From Arachidicoccus soli (GTDB lineage: Bacteria; Bacteroidota; Bacteroidia; Chitinophagales; Chitinophagaceae), in contig NZ_CP032489.1 of NCBI RefSeq assembly GCF_003600625.1, positions 248,001 to 312,000 of the forward strand: DNA of 64,000 nt, in the 5' to 3' direction. The translations under genes were made by a program, and so were the position numbers. The notes under the pieces were generated by a model. It did not search any database and was not told the origin of the DNA. It saw only the letters and a program-made list of their open reading frames with translations. Of this stretch, positions 1-12,755 are shown in pieces; position 1 is the first letter of the stretch; each line of letters opens with the position of its first letter.

Positions 1-868
<868 letters not shown>

Positions 869-1065
869 TAGAGTAACGCATTTTTGATGAGTATACACTA
901 TTCATTAAAGATAGTAGTATTACTGTTGTTTCATTTCTTTTTAAGATATTAAGTTCTTTAAATTAAGTGAAGTACTAGTGGCCAATGGGAATAAGACGAA
1001 TTTTTGGGTCAGTTTGAAATAATTATCAAATTATCAAATCATCAAATTGGCGCCTTCATAAAAAC

Positions 1066-1139
1066 AGTCTCGTAGCTCAGTTGGTTAGAGCACTACACTG
1101 ATAATGTAGGGGTCTCCAGTTCAAATCTGGACGGGACTA
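1066..1139 (+). tRNA. tRNA-Ile(GAT)
   Basis: A full cloverleaf can be drawn: acceptor AGTCTCG pairs with CGGGACT, the anticodon stem is CTACA/TGTAG and the loop CTGATAA carries anticodon GAT. It lies in the 16S-23S spacer, the usual place for tRNA-Ile. CCA is not encoded. Confidence 0.97.
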
Positions 1140-1194
1140 CTCAAAGCGATTAGCAAATTAGCGATTTGGCTAATTAGTTAATTCTCTGAAACTT

Positions 1195-1268
1195 GGGGGG
1201 TTAGCTCAGTTGGCTAGAGCATCTGCCTTGCACGCAGAGGGTCATCGGTTCGACTCCGATATCCTCCA
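1195..1268 (+). tRNA. tRNA-Ala(TGC)
   Basis: Acceptor GGGGGGT pairs with ATCCTCC (with G-T wobbles), the T stem is ATCGG/CCGAT and the anticodon loop CTTGCAC carries TGC. It is the second spacer tRNA, 55 nt after tRNA-Ile, the standard Bacteroidota order. Confidence 0.97.
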
Positions 1269-1458
1269 CATTAAATGAAAGATAGGTAAAAGAAGTATAA
1301 TAATGGATCATTATTACTTCAGTAGTTCTTTAGATAATAAGATGTAACCGAAACAGAGGGTTAGAAGGATCGTATCCTTAACATCAGCAGTTTTCATTTT
1401 GAGATAACGGGGTTAATTAAAGAATTAACAGGTTATCAAAACATCAGGATGGAAGAAA

Positions 1459-1474
1459 GATCTTTGACATATTG
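1459..1474 (+). promoter_or_regulatory. boxA-like antitermination element in 23S leader
   Basis: The sequence GATCTTTGACATATTG, about 100 nt before the 23S gene, matches the boxA form used by Nus factors to stop premature termination of rRNA transcripts. The core TCTTTGACATA recurs exactly at 41,879 ahead of the guide-RNA region of the dCas12f locus. A related GTTCTTTAAA lies after the 16S gene near 953. Confidence 0.6.
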
Positions 1475-1565
1475 GGAAAGCAAAAACAATAAAGAGTAAC
1501 GAGAAGCGTATAGCGATATACGTGACTCAAACAAATAATAATGGGAACATTATTATGATTTCAAA

Positions 1566-4374
<2,809 letters not shown>

Positions 4375-4471
4375 TTTTTTAATATTATTCTTATGATGAA
4401 ATGTAAGGATGATGCTCTTTATTTGAGTTTTTCCAATATGACCTTATTATGTGTGTAAAGCACAACCTTTT

Positions 4472-4585
4472 TATGGTGGTTTTGCCAAGGGTGTTCACCT
4501 CTTCCCATACCGAACAGAGCAGTTAAGCCCCTTATGGCCGATGGTACTTGGGTATTATCCCTGGAAGAGTAGGTAGCTGCCATAT
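4472..4585 (+). rRNA. 5S ribosomal RNA
   Basis: A molecule of about 114 nt with terminal helix TATGGTGGT/GCTGCCATA and the conserved loop CCCATACCGAACAGAG. It follows the 23S gene by about 100 nt and is followed by a strong terminator. Confidence 0.95.
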
Positions 4586-4592
4586 TTATTTT

Positions 4593-4626
4593 AAGCCTCA
4601 ACATTTATTTGTTGAGGCTTTTTTTT
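4593..4626 (+). terminator. rRNA operon terminator
   Basis: A perfect 10-bp stem, AAGCCTCAAC/GTTGAGGCTT, with an 8-nt loop is followed by a run of eight T. It ends the rRNA operon. Confidence 0.93.
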
Positions 4627-4775
4627 GCCATATCCACAAATTATACAAGGATATACATATCTTATCACTTCGGATTTTAGTAACCTTATCTTGATCCCTT
4701 AAATAATAATATCTTTAAATGTGAACTGTTGGCGATAAGTGATCATTTTTTCTTGAGGATAATTAGTAATAGCAC

Positions 4776-6068
4776 TTATTCTTTGTCCTTGTATTGAAAT
4801 ACATTAAATGGAATTGCTGTTCCTTTTATTTTAAGTACAATAACTCCATGACTGGGAACTTCTCTTGATATTTTTTCATTATTAGATTTTGGGTAAGTCG
4901 CTTTGGTCCACAAATCTTTTATAATATATCCTTTAGAGGGTGCTAATCCTACTGATTTTAAATCGAAAGATATGACTTGTTTATTCTCAGATCTATTTAA
5001 CAATGCGACGGCAACTTCTCCACTCATGGTTGAAACAAGAGGTCTTCCCCATACTTCTAGATCACCGAGATCTATTAATCTTCTAGCTTGATAGACAAAT
5101 GGACTTTGATCGAGTGCAATCATATCTTTGTTAGTGATAATGCTCATTGTTTCTTTGCTAATCTTGGTTAAATCATTTCCTAATAAAAGCGGGGACTGCA
5201 TCATACACCACATAGAAAAATGTGTCTTATCTTCGTCAAAAGTCATCCCTCTGCCAACCTGCAACATATCCATATCATTATAATGTCCTTTTGAAGCATA
5301 CATCCACAAGCTTGCATTCAAATCTATTATCTTTAAAATGGATGCGAAATGATTATCAATATCTCCTGATATGCGCCAAGAGTCAGCTATTTGTGTTACC
5401 CATTTGCCCGGGAATTTCCATCTACAGACATTATATTTTACTTTTGGATTTATTATTTTTATCTCATTTGCTATTTGCGTATAACGCGTTTGCTCATCCA
5501 ACCCTAACCAATCCCCACCGCACCAATCGATTTTAATGAAGTCATATTTCCAATCTTTTAAAAATAAATTTAAATCTTCTTGATCGTGACCATACAATCC
5601 CATCCCTGAACCAATTGTATCTTTGTCCCAATAAGAGGCACATGTATTGATGCCTGCGTCAGAATATATGCCTGCATGAAGACCCTTTGCGTGTATATAT
5701 GCAGCCAATGATTTCATGCCATGTGGGAATCGTTTTTTATTAAATAATAAATTACCGTCTTTATCTCTACCCCCAAAAAAACCATCATCAATATTAATAT
5801 AAGCATACCCTGCAGCCTTCAATCCGGTGGAAATCATTGCATTAGCCTGAGATTTAATAATATCCTCATTAATATGTATTCTGAAATTATTCCAGCTAGC
5901 CCAACCCATCATCGGTGCCTCTGAATTAATAGTAGGTAGTATTGTATCATGGCTATTAAATTTAGAATCGGTACTATTTTGTGCAGTTATATTTTTACTT
6001 ATTAATAGAACAAACAATAAACCAAATAACGCTTTATATGTGGATGGGAATTTCTGTACTGATTTCAT
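4776..6068 (-). CDS. Secreted GH27 alpha-galactosidase
   Basis: A 430-aa glycoside hydrolase that removes terminal alpha-linked galactose from oligosaccharides. A signal peptide covers about residues 1-29 (Lys-rich start, hydrophobic core, end near ITAQ), so it should act in the periplasm or outside. The clan GH-D barrel starts with MGWASWN (54-60). The catalytic nucleophile is Asp181 in YDFIKIDWC and the acid/base is Asp236 in RISGDI. A beta-sandwich C-terminal domain follows from about residue 335. Full length for the family. It stands alone between the rRNA operon and rsmG, transcribed leftward from a promoter near 6105. GH27 also contains related specificities, so the exact substrate is inferred. 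Confidence 0.92.
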   Translation of the reverse strand: MKSVQKFPSTYKALFGLLFVLLISKNITAQNSTDSKFNSHDTILPTINSEAPMMGWASWNNFRIHINEDIIKSQANAMISTGLKAAGYAYINIDDGFFGGRDKDGNLLFNKKRFPHGMKSLAAYIHAKGLHAGIYSDAGINTCASYWDKDTIGSGMGLYGHDQEDLNLFLKDWKYDFIKIDWCGGDWLGLDEQTRYTQIANEIKIINPKVKYNVCRWKFPGKWVTQIADSWRISGDIDNHFASILKIIDLNASLWMYASKGHYNDMDMLQVGRGMTFDEDKTHFSMWCMMQSPLLLGNDLTKISKETMSIITNKDMIALDQSPFVYQARRLIDLGDLEVWGRPLVSTMSGEVAVALLNRSENKQVISFDLKSVGLAPSKGYIIKDLWTKATYPKSNNEKISREVPSHGVIVLKIKGTAIPFNVFQYKDKE

Positions 6069-6104
6069 TTAGGATACTGTTTTATGTATGATTTTATATT
6101 CGAT

Positions 6105-6112
6105 CAAATGTA
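6105..6112 (-). promoter_or_regulatory. -7 box for the GH27 gene
   Basis: On the minus strand this reads TACATTTG, an exact match to the Bacteroidota -7 consensus TAnnTTTG, 37 nt before the GH27 start codon. Confidence 0.5.
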
Positions 6113-6191
6113 GCTAAAAGGTAAGTCTTAACAAATGAATTTGAGGCTTTAATTAGACATTTAAATACTTCAGGCATATGCACTTTTCTTT

Positions 6192-6199
6192 TACTTTTG
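6192..6199 (+). promoter_or_regulatory. -7 box abutting the rsmG start
   Basis: TACTTTTG matches TAnnTTTG and ends only 4 nt before the rsmG ATG. With the usual 4-7 nt to the start site, the transcript would begin at or within the start codon, so the mRNA may be leaderless. Confidence 0.5.
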
Positions 6200-6203
6200 C
6201 AAA

Positions 6204-6830
6204 ATGATAGATATTCTTCAAAAATATTTTGCTGATTTTACGGAGAAACAAATTCAGCAGTTCATTGCGCTACAGGCTCTGTATGAAGATTGGAATGGTA
6301 AAATCAATGTGATTTCACGCAAAGATATTAGTGGCTTATATGAGCGACATGTATTGCATTCCCTTGCGATAGCTGCTACTGTTGAGTTTCGACCAGGAAC
6401 AGAAATTATAGATATTGGCTGTGGTGGTGGTTTTCCGGGAATTCCTTTGGCAATATTTTTTCCTTCAGTACAATTTCATTTGGTCGATAGCATTAATAAA
6501 AAACTCACGGTTGTCAATGAAGTTGCATCTGCAATTGGCTTGCAAAATATAACAACGCAGCATGCACGTGCCGAATCCATAAAAGACAGAAAATTTGATT
6601 TTGCTGTTTCGCGTGCTGTAGCGCCTTTAAAAGATTTATGGTTCTGGAGTAAACCTTTGTTGAAAAAATTGAATAAGAACGAAATCCCAAATGGTCTCAT
6701 TTGTTTAAAAGGTGGCGACCTTGCGGAAGAGATTTCTGATAGTACTGTTAGACCTAAGGTTTCTTCATTAGAAGATCTTTTTGAAGAAGATTTCTTTCAG
6801 CAGAAATATATATTGTACGTAGAACGTTGA
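6204..6830 (+). CDS. rsmG: 16S rRNA (guanine(527)-N(7))-methyltransferase RsmG
   Basis: A 208-aa SAM-dependent methyltransferase that makes m7G527 in 16S rRNA, in the streptomycin-binding region of the 30S subunit. The SAM-binding motif I is clear (IIDIGCGGGFPGIPLA, about residues 69-84), followed by the VDSINKK strand and SRAVAPLKDL, as in the GidB/RsmG family. The length is normal. The ATG at 6204 directly follows a -7 box and no better start exists. It is a single gene followed by a lipoprotein gene after 126 nt. Confidence 0.95.
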   Translation: MIDILQKYFADFTEKQIQQFIALQALYEDWNGKINVISRKDISGLYERHVLHSLAIAATVEFRPGTEIIDIGCGGGFPGIPLAIFFPSVQFHLVDSINKKLTVVNEVASAIGLQNITTQHARAESIKDRKFDFAVSRAVAPLKDLWFWSKPLLKKLNKNEIPNGLICLKGGDLAEEISDSTVRPKVSSLEDLFEEDFFQQKYILYVER

Positions 6831-6956
6831 TGAAATAAGCATTTCAAGAGCTTCTTTAATTTTGTTTATTAAGATTATTTTACAGAGTGTAGCAACAATG
6901 TATGTTTGCTCGTTTAGGATGTATATTCAATTATTTATTTAAAAATACATTCTTCT

Positions 6957-7466
6957 ATGAAAAAAGTTTTTGTAGCGGCAGCTAGTTTATTGCTATTATT
7001 TACCGCTTGTAGTAAAAGTGATAACCCTTCTCCACCAGATAATAATGTAGTAATACAAGGTAAATGGACTGGTGATTTTTATGTAAAAACAGGATTTAAA
7101 AATGGAGTAGCCATTGCGCAAAAAGATTCTACCTTAAACGGCATTATTAAAAAATCGGTATTTAATTTTAAGAAAACTGAAGCAAATGATTCCATTGTCG
7201 GGACTTTGAATGATGGAACAACGATGATAAAAGGTACTTATCAACTAAAATCAAACGATTCTATTTATGTTAACATGATGGTGGATTTTGCTCAAAATGG
7301 GATGCTTACATCTGCAGTACCGCAAAGCATTGATATCGCAGGAACTGCGGATATTACATCAAGTAAATTGACGATTACCGAAAATAAAAAAGAAGCTGTT
7401 GAAATAGGCGGTGAAATGGCAGATAGTACAGTTGCCGTATATTCCTTTATCAAGGCTACTAATTAA
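6957..7466 (+). CDS. Small lipoprotein of unknown function
   Basis: A 169-aa protein with a lipoprotein signal: Lys at 2-3, a hydrophobic stretch, then the lipobox LLFTAC with the lipidated Cys at residue 18. The mature part starts with SKSDNPSPPDNN, a flexible linker, and continues as a mainly beta sequence (GKWTGDFYVKTG..., VGTLNDGTTMIKGTYQL). The look is that of lipocalin-like or DUF4488-like Bacteroidota lipoproteins, but I cannot place it in a named family. Membrane anchoring is well supported; the function is unknown. A terminator follows directly, so it is probably monocistronic. Confidence 0.8.
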   Translation: MKKVFVAAASLLLLFTACSKSDNPSPPDNNVVIQGKWTGDFYVKTGFKNGVAIAQKDSTLNGIIKKSVFNFKKTEANDSIVGTLNDGTTMIKGTYQLKSNDSIYVNMMVDFAQNGMLTSAVPQSIDIAGTADITSSKLTITENKKEAVEIGGEMADSTVAVYSFIKATN

Positions 7467-7484
7467 TCCTAAATTTGATTTTTT

Positions 7485-7518
7485 AAGTCGTTTCACAGTA
7501 ATGTGGAGCGGCTTTTTT
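7485..7518 (+). terminator. Terminator after lipoprotein gene
   Basis: A 12-bp stem AAGTCGTTTCAC/GTGGAGCGGCTT, including several G-T pairs, is followed by T-rich sequence, 18 nt after the stop codon at 7466. Confidence 0.8.
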
Positions 7519-7562
7519 GTTTTCTTTCTTACGACTATATTTTTTTTCCTAAAAAATTAAAA

Positions 7563-7570
7563 TATCTTTG
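7563..7570 (+). promoter_or_regulatory. -7 box of the pyrG promoter
   Basis: TATCTTTG matches TAnnTTTG. A start near 7576 gives pyrG a leader of about 130 nt, which contains a candidate attenuator hairpin. Confidence 0.5.
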
Positions 7571-7636
7571 CACGACCTCCTTATTGAATTGAACACTAAA
7601 TTCTTTTCCAGAATATATAATTATAGGTCACCGATT

Positions 7637-7687
7637 TTCATCCGTTAATGTTATTGTATTTACTTTTTCGGGTGAATCTTTTTTTTG
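7637..7687 (+). promoter_or_regulatory. Candidate attenuator hairpin in pyrG leader
   Basis: TTCATCCG (7637-7644) can pair with CGGGTGAA (7669-7676), eight pairs with one wobble, and the stem is followed by TC and eight T (7679-7686). That is a terminator-like element inside the leader, 22 nt before the pyrG start. The 24-nt loop makes it weak on its own. Confidence 0.35.
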
Positions 7688-7708
7688 TAAAATTTGAATC
7701 GAAATATT

Positions 7709-9352
7709 ATGGCAAAGTTTGTATTTGTTACCGGTGGTGTAACGAGCAGTTTGGGAAAAGGAATTATTGCAGCTTCATTAGCAAAGCTATTGCAAGCGAG
7801 AGGATTGAAAGCTACTATTCAAAAGTTTGATCCCTATATCAATGTTGATCCGGGTACTTTAAATCCTTATGAGCATGGAGAATGTTATGTGACTGAAGAT
7901 GGGGCCGAAACCGATTTAGACCTTGGTCATTATGAGCGGTTTTTGAATATTCATACGACACAAGCAAACAATGTAACGACTGGTAGAATTTATCAGACCG
8001 TTATCAACAAAGAGCGTGAAGGAGCTTACTTAGGAAAAACAGTACAAGTAGTGCCACATATTACCGACGAAATCAAACGACGTATGTTGCTTTTAGGTAG
8101 GAGTGGTGAATATGATGTAATTATAACAGAAATTGGTGGTACAATTGGTGATATAGAAAGTTTACCTTTTGTAGAAGCCATTCGTCAAATACAATGGGAG
8201 CTGCCCGAAGAAGATGTATGTGTAGTACATCTCACATTAATTCCTTATTTGCGTGCTGCCAAAGAGTTAAAAACAAAGCCAACGCAACACTCCGTTAAAA
8301 TGATGAGTGAAACAGGGGTACATCCCGATATTATTGTTTGTCGCACGGAAGAGCCTTTGACCAATGATTTAAAACGTAAAATTGCATTGTTTTGTAACGT
8401 AAAACAAAATGCTGTTATTGAGGCCATGGATGCTGCATCTATTTATGAAGTGCCATTAGAAATGTTACGCGAAAAATTGGATATAACCTGCCTTAAGAAA
8501 TTTAAAATTGAAAATTACAAAGAACCCGAGCTTGAAAAATGGAAAACATTTTTAGATAAAATTAAATATCCTAAGAGTAAAATCACAATTGGTTTGATTG
8601 GTAAATATATTGAACTGCAGGATGCTTATAAATCTATCCTGGAAAGCTTTATTCATGCTGGTGCAATGAACGAAGTAAAAGTGCAAATTCAAAATATTCA
8701 TAGCGAATTTATTACCAAGGATAATGTAGCAGAAAAACTGCAAGGCCTTGATGGAATGCTTGTGGCACCCGGTTTTGGGGAGCGTGGCATCGATGGGAAA
8801 ATTTTAGCTATTCAACATGCCCGTGAGAATAATATCCCGTTCTTTGGTATTTGTTTAGGGATGCAAATGGCAGTGATTGAATTTGCGCGCAATGTTTTGG
8901 GTTTGAAAGATGCGCACTCCACTGAGATGCGTAATGATACGGCCGATCCTGTTATTAATATGATGGAAGAGCAGAAGAAAATAAAATTGATGGGCGGTAC
9001 GATGCGTTTGGGTGCGTATCCTTGCGAAATTAAAGTAGGTTCCTTAGCTCAGAAAATTTATGGGAATACTTTGATTTCGGAGCGGCATCGTCATCGTTAT
9101 GAGTTTAATAATGAGTACTTAGCACAATTTGAAGCCAATGGTTTGGAGGCAACAGGAATAAATCCTCAAACTGGTTTAGTTGAAATAATTGAAGTGCCAG
9201 CGCATCCGTTTTTTATTGGTGTCCAATATCACCCGGAGTTAAAAAGCACTGTGGAGAGCCCCGCACCTTTATTTGTAAGTTTTGTGGCTGCGGCCAAAGC
9301 TTTTAACGAAAATCGCACAGCTAATAAAGTTACTGCTGCCAGTATGTCGTAA
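7709..9352 (+). CDS. pyrG: CTP synthase PyrG
   Basis: A 547-aa enzyme making CTP from UTP, ATP and glutamine, the last step of de novo pyrimidine nucleotide synthesis. The N-terminal amidoligase domain opens with [17 protein letters not shown], the family signature with its P-loop; a class I glutamine amidotransferase domain covers the C-terminal half, with the nucleophile Cys in FFGICLGMQ and the His/Glu pair in QYHPEL. The ATG at 7709 gives the standard N-terminus; an upstream in-frame TTG at 7694 adds five unneeded residues. The leader carries a possible attenuator. Confidence 0.97.
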   Translation: MAKFVFVTGGVTSSLGKGIIAASLAKLLQARGLKATIQKFDPYINVDPGTLNPYEHGECYVTEDGAETDLDLGHYERFLNIHTTQANNVTTGRIYQTVINKEREGAYLGKTVQVVPHITDEIKRRMLLLGRSGEYDVIITEIGGTIGDIESLPFVEAIRQIQWELPEEDVCVVHLTLIPYLRAAKELKTKPTQHSVKMMSETGVHPDIIVCRTEEPLTNDLKRKIALFCNVKQNAVIEAMDAASIYEVPLEMLREKLDITCLKKFKIENYKEPELEKWKTFLDKIKYPKSKITIGLIGKYIELQDAYKSILESFIHAGAMNEVKVQIQNIHSEFITKDNVAEKLQGLDGMLVAPGFGERGIDGKILAIQHARENNIPFFGICLGMQMAVIEFARNVLGLKDAHSTEMRNDTADPVINMMEEQKKIKLMGGTMRLGAYPCEIKVGSLAQKIYGNTLISERHRHRYEFNNEYLAQFEANGLEATGINPQTGLVEIIEVPAHPFFIGVQYHPELKSTVESPAPLFVSFVAAAKAFNENRTANKVTAASMS

Positions 9353-9373
9353 AATAATTATAGTAAAATAAAA

Positions 9374-9410
9374 CGAGGCCGCTTCTATAAAAATCATAGA
9401 GCGGCCTCTT
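9374..9410 (+). terminator. Bidirectional terminator between pyrG and acyl-CoA dehydrogenase
   Basis: GAGGCCGCTtCTAT pairs with ATAGAGCGGCCTC around an A-rich loop. A-rich sequence lies to the left and T-rich to the right, so it can serve both convergent genes. Confidence 0.85.
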
Positions 9411-9431
9411 GTTTTCTCAGCTAGTATATTA

Positions 9432-10574
9432 TTAAGCGTTCAATATTTCTCTTGCGATTACTATTTTTTGTATTTCAGATGTGCCTTCGCCAATAGTGCA
9501 AAGTTTTGCATCCCGGTAAAATTTCTCAACCGGAAAATCCTTAGTATATCCATAACCGCCAAATATTTGGATGGCTTCAGTTGCTGTACGAACTGCAACT
9601 TCACTGGCGTAGTATTTTGCCATGGCTGCTTCTTTGGTCATCTTTTGATGATGAACTTTTAAATCACATGCTTGTAAAACCAATAAGTTGGCAGCTTCTA
9701 TTTCTGTAGCCATATCTGCTAGTTTAAAACTAATTCCTTGAAAGGAAGATATAGGTTTATCAAATTGACGACGGTCCTTAGAATATTGTAATGCTGCTTC
9801 GTAAGCTCCTCTTGCAATGCCCAGGGAAAGTGATGCGATAGAAATACGACCACCATCGAGAATTGCCATTGCTTGCTTAAAACCTTCTCCCACTTCGCCT
9901 ATCCTTTGTGCATCTGAAATAATACAGTTATCAAAAATTATTTCGGCTGTCTCGCTGGCGCGCATACCTAATTTATTTTCCTTTTTGCCTGAAGTAAAGC
10001 CAGGTGTTCCTTTCTCAATAATAAAAGCTGTACAATTATTTTTTGTACGAGCCTCCCCGGTACGTGCAATGAGAACTACCGTTTCTCCGCTAATACCATG
10101 CGTAATCCAACATTTGGTCCCATTAACAACCCAATTATCTCCGTCTTTTTTTGCTATGCATTTCATATTCCCGGCATCGCTGCCCGTATTGGGTTCTGTA
10201 AGCGCCCAGGCGCCAATATTTTCTGCAGTTGCAAGTTTGGGTAAATATTTCTTCTTTTGTGCATCATTCGCAAAAGAAAGGATATGATTGGAGCAAAGTG
10301 AATTATGTGCAGCCACACTTAAGCCAATACTACCACATACTTTGGCTATTTCTTCAATAATTATCTTATATTCAAAATAAGAAAGCCCAGCTCCGCCATA
10401 TTCTTCAGGAATCAATACGCCCATCATACCCATTTGTCCTAATTCTTTAAATATTTCTATGGGGAACTTCTGAGCTTCATCCCATTCCATTAGGTGCGGC
10501 TTTATTTTTTGTAAAGCAAAGTCTCTTACTGTTTGTTTTATTTGTTCAGTTAATTCATTTTGTTGAGTAGACAT
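9432..10574 (-). CDS. Acyl-CoA dehydrogenase (short/branched-chain type)
   Basis: A 380-aa FAD flavoenzyme that introduces the alpha-beta double bond into acyl-CoA and passes electrons to ETF. The signatures are complete: the [13 protein letters not shown] motif of the FAD/substrate region (about 129-141), the [13 protein letters not shown] segment, and the catalytic base Glu in IGEGTSEIQ near the C-terminus, at the place used by short- and medium-chain enzymes. The length is typical. Chain-length preference cannot be read from sequence; butyryl or isovaleryl/2-methylbutyryl types are closest in appearance. It has its own promoter at 10613. Confidence 0.93.
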   Translation of the reverse strand: MSTQQNELTEQIKQTVRDFALQKIKPHLMEWDEAQKFPIEIFKELGQMGMMGVLIPEEYGGAGLSYFEYKIIIEEIAKVCGSIGLSVAAHNSLCSNHILSFANDAQKKKYLPKLATAENIGAWALTEPNTGSDAGNMKCIAKKDGDNWVVNGTKCWITHGISGETVVLIARTGEARTKNNCTAFIIEKGTPGFTSGKKENKLGMRASETAEIIFDNCIISDAQRIGEVGEGFKQAMAILDGGRISIASLSLGIARGAYEAALQYSKDRRQFDKPISSFQGISFKLADMATEIEAANLLVLQACDLKVHHQKMTKEAAMAKYYASEVAVRTATEAIQIFGGYGYTKDFPVEKFYRDAKLCTIGEGTSEIQKIVIAREILNA

Positions 10575-10612
10575 TATAAGGGTTTATATTACTAACTAAT
10601 GTTTGTTATTGC

Positions 10613-10620
10613 AAATATAA
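10613..10620 (-). promoter_or_regulatory. -7 box for acyl-CoA dehydrogenase
   Basis: The minus strand reads TATATTTG, an exact TAnnTTTG, about 39 nt before the start codon. Confidence 0.5.
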
Positions 10621-10680
10621 AAGAATATTTTATAGTACCAAAGAGTAATGGCAGTATCTAATAATTATTTTAACGAAGGG

Positions 10681-11502
10681 TTATGCTTTGCTCTTCTCGG
10701 TTTTGTTTTTAGATATTTCTTTTTTTGAAAGAAAGGAGTCTAATGCAACTGCCATATTCGGAACTTCTATGGAGGGTGCTACAATTTCCGGCTTTAAACC
10801 TACTTCAATACAGGCTTTCAAAGTACCACTACCAAATGTCCCTGTAGTAATGTTAGATTTTGGAAAATCAGGATAAGAATCAAGTAGACAACGTAATCCA
10901 CTAGGTGTAAAAAAGCAAATAATATCAAACTTATGCTTATCCATCACACTTTTAATATCGTTACTTACTGTACGATACATAAATGCTAATTCAAAATCAC
11001 ATTTATTTGCCTTTAACCAATTTACGATGTCACTATCTTGTTGATTTTCGCTGCACACATAAAGAAACTTTTCATTTTCTTTATGTTTATTAAATACGTC
11101 AAAAAGGCTTTTATTTGTTCCGTCTGCACCAAAAAATACTTTTCTTTTTCTGTAGAGAATAAATTTCTGCAGATATAAAGCAACGGCTTCTGCAATACAG
11201 AAATATTTTGTGTCTTGGTTCACCGATATTTTCATTTCTTCACACATTCTAAAAAAATGATCGATAGCATTACGGCTGGTAAACACAATAGCTGAATAAG
11301 AAGCTATATCTATTTTTTGTTTACGGAATTCTTTTGCGGAAAGGCCTTCTAATTTTATAAAAGGATGAAATACTAATTCTGCATTATGTTTCTTTGCTAA
11401 GTCGTAATAGGGCGACTTTTCGCTGCTCGGCGCTGGTTGAGTAATTAATATAGTTGTTGCGATTTTTGCAGGAACCAAACTGTTGCCAATACTTTTTACC
11501 AT
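10681..11502 (-). CDS. hemD: Uroporphyrinogen-III synthase HemD
   Basis: A 273-aa HemD-family protein that closes and inverts ring D of hydroxymethylbilane to give uroporphyrinogen III, on the way to heme. The sequence has the two-lobe alternating alpha/beta pattern with family segments: ILITQPAP at the first strand, AIVFTSRNAIDHFF (about 71-84), and FFTPSGLRCLLD in the second lobe. It ends with a Lys-rich tail. HemD is poorly conserved, so the call rests on these segments plus the neighbouring DUF4271 gene, a pairing common in Bacteroidota. It lies 38 nt after that gene, probably in one transcript. Confidence 0.87.
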   Translation of the reverse strand: MVKSIGNSLVPAKIATTILITQPAPSSEKSPYYDLAKKHNAELVFHPFIKLEGLSAKEFRKQKIDIASYSAIVFTSRNAIDHFFRMCEEMKISVNQDTKYFCIAEAVALYLQKFILYRKRKVFFGADGTNKSLFDVFNKHKENEKFLYVCSENQQDSDIVNWLKANKCDFELAFMYRTVSNDIKSVMDKHKFDIICFFTPSGLRCLLDSYPDFPKSNITTGTFGSGTLKACIEVGLKPEIVAPSIEVPNMAVALDSFLSKKEISKNKTEKSKA

Positions 11503-11540
11503 ATATAATCAGAGTCGAAATTTATGAAAAGATAATGTGA

Positions 11541-12578
11541 TTAGTTATAAATATAACCGCTATGATTTATTATAATTACTTTATATACAATAAGTAAAGG
11601 AATTATTTCAACGGCGCAAAGGTACAAAAAAAAGTGAAACGCAGTTACATTTAAACTTCCACGAATTAATATAAAGGAAGAAATATATCTATATAAGAAT
11701 AGGCAGGCAATCATTATCCCTGCTAGCGTATAAAGAGAGGATGTGTCATTACTACCACTATAAGCAATAAGAATGGTTAGCGGAATGAGTAAAATGCCAA
11801 TTATCTTATTAATAGAGAATACTACATAATTATAGGTAGAGGCTGCTGCAGGCGCATTAAATAACCACCCTGATAATTTTATGACTATATATTTAATTAA
11901 GTAAATTAATGTAATGGCAATTGCTGAATATAGACAAATTGACCAAAAAGATGTTTCTCTTGTTTGTTTCTTAATCAATTGCCCAATAAATAGGGAACTG
12001 CTTATTACAAATAAAAAATTGAATAGTATAGAGGGAAGAATATTATTAATATTAGCGCTTTCCTTTGATTGTTTTCTGCGTAGATTGGGCTGAATGAGAA
12101 AATGGGTAATTTGTTTTGAATATTTGGGAAACCATGTTCTTATGATGCCAAATAAAGTCAGTAGCCCTAAAAAAGTGTAAAATAATAAGTCGTCATTTTG
12201 ATTTGTAAGAACGTGCAATCTTATATTAGAAGCACCTTGTTTTTTATTTTCCCGCAACCATTCTGGAAAAAGGAGTTTTACTATATTTTTGCCCGAATAT
12301 TTATGTTGTACTGCATCATTTTCCATCGATACTTCTAACAACTTTTTTGGTGTGGGGGGTAAAACGACAGCTGTTTTTGGAATACTATCTTTGTTGGCGA
12401 TAATGCTGTTTGAAATGGAACTACTTAGAAGAGATGAGTTTCTTACTTTATTTAATGAGGAGGCAACAGTATCTTTTTTCTCTGATGAGTTGAATGTACT
12501 TGCCGCAAGACTATCCTTCGATTGAGCCGATACACCCAAAGAATGCAGTAAAATTAATATAGCTAGAATGTACTTCAT
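11541..12578 (-). CDS. DUF4271 membrane protein next to hemD
   Basis: A 345-aa protein with a signal peptide (residues 1-18, ending VSAQ), a Ser/Lys-rich periplasmic region to about residue 125, then several membrane helices (about 130-145, 185-205, 210-232, 255-275, 280-300 and 310-330). It fits the Bacteroidota-specific DUF4271 family, which typically lies directly upstream of hemD, as here. No biochemical function is known; a link to heme synthesis or the cell envelope is inference from position. Confidence 0.75.
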   Translation of the reverse strand: MKYILAILILLHSLGVSAQSKDSLAASTFNSSEKKDTVASSLNKVRNSSLLSSSISNSIIANKDSIPKTAVVLPPTPKKLLEVSMENDAVQHKYSGKNIVKLLFPEWLRENKKQGASNIRLHVLTNQNDDLLFYTFLGLLTLFGIIRTWFPKYSKQITHFLIQPNLRRKQSKESANINNILPSILFNFLFVISSSLFIGQLIKKQTRETSFWSICLYSAIAITLIYLIKYIVIKLSGWLFNAPAAASTYNYVVFSINKIIGILLIPLTILIAYSGSNDTSSLYTLAGIMIACLFLYRYISSFILIRGSLNVTAFHFFLYLCAVEIIPLLIVYKVIIINHSGYIYN

Positions 12579-12709
12579 TAAAGTTGCAAAGGTGCTTTAT
12601 TTTTTATAATAATCTTTGATGAAAAATAAAAAATTATTAGGTATCTCTTGACTTCTTATTCTTAATGATTAGGTAATAGTTGGTTAACTTTTACTTAATA
12701 TGCACCTAA

Positions 12710-12717
12710 TACATTTG
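12710..12717 (+). promoter_or_regulatory. -7 box for the TonB receptor gene
   Basis: TACATTTG, an exact TAnnTTTG, 39 nt before the TTG start codon of the receptor gene. Confidence 0.5.
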
Positions 12718-12755
12718 CAGCGAAATTAAGATTTTTCCTTATTTAAATCCTCTAA

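Noticed and set aside
1480-1500. Guide 2 resembles the reverse complement of the 23S leader (TACTCTTTATT shared, plus flanking matches).
   Set aside because: Mismatch at guide position 2, a gap later, and the base before the site on that strand is C and not G. One 11-nt match is not rare enough in AT-rich DNA.
4414-4424. CTCTTTATT shared with guide 2 in the 23S-5S spacer.
   Set aside because: Only nine bases; expected by chance.
7694-7708. TTG at 7694 as pyrG start.
   Set aside because: The family N-terminus begins at the ATG at 7709.
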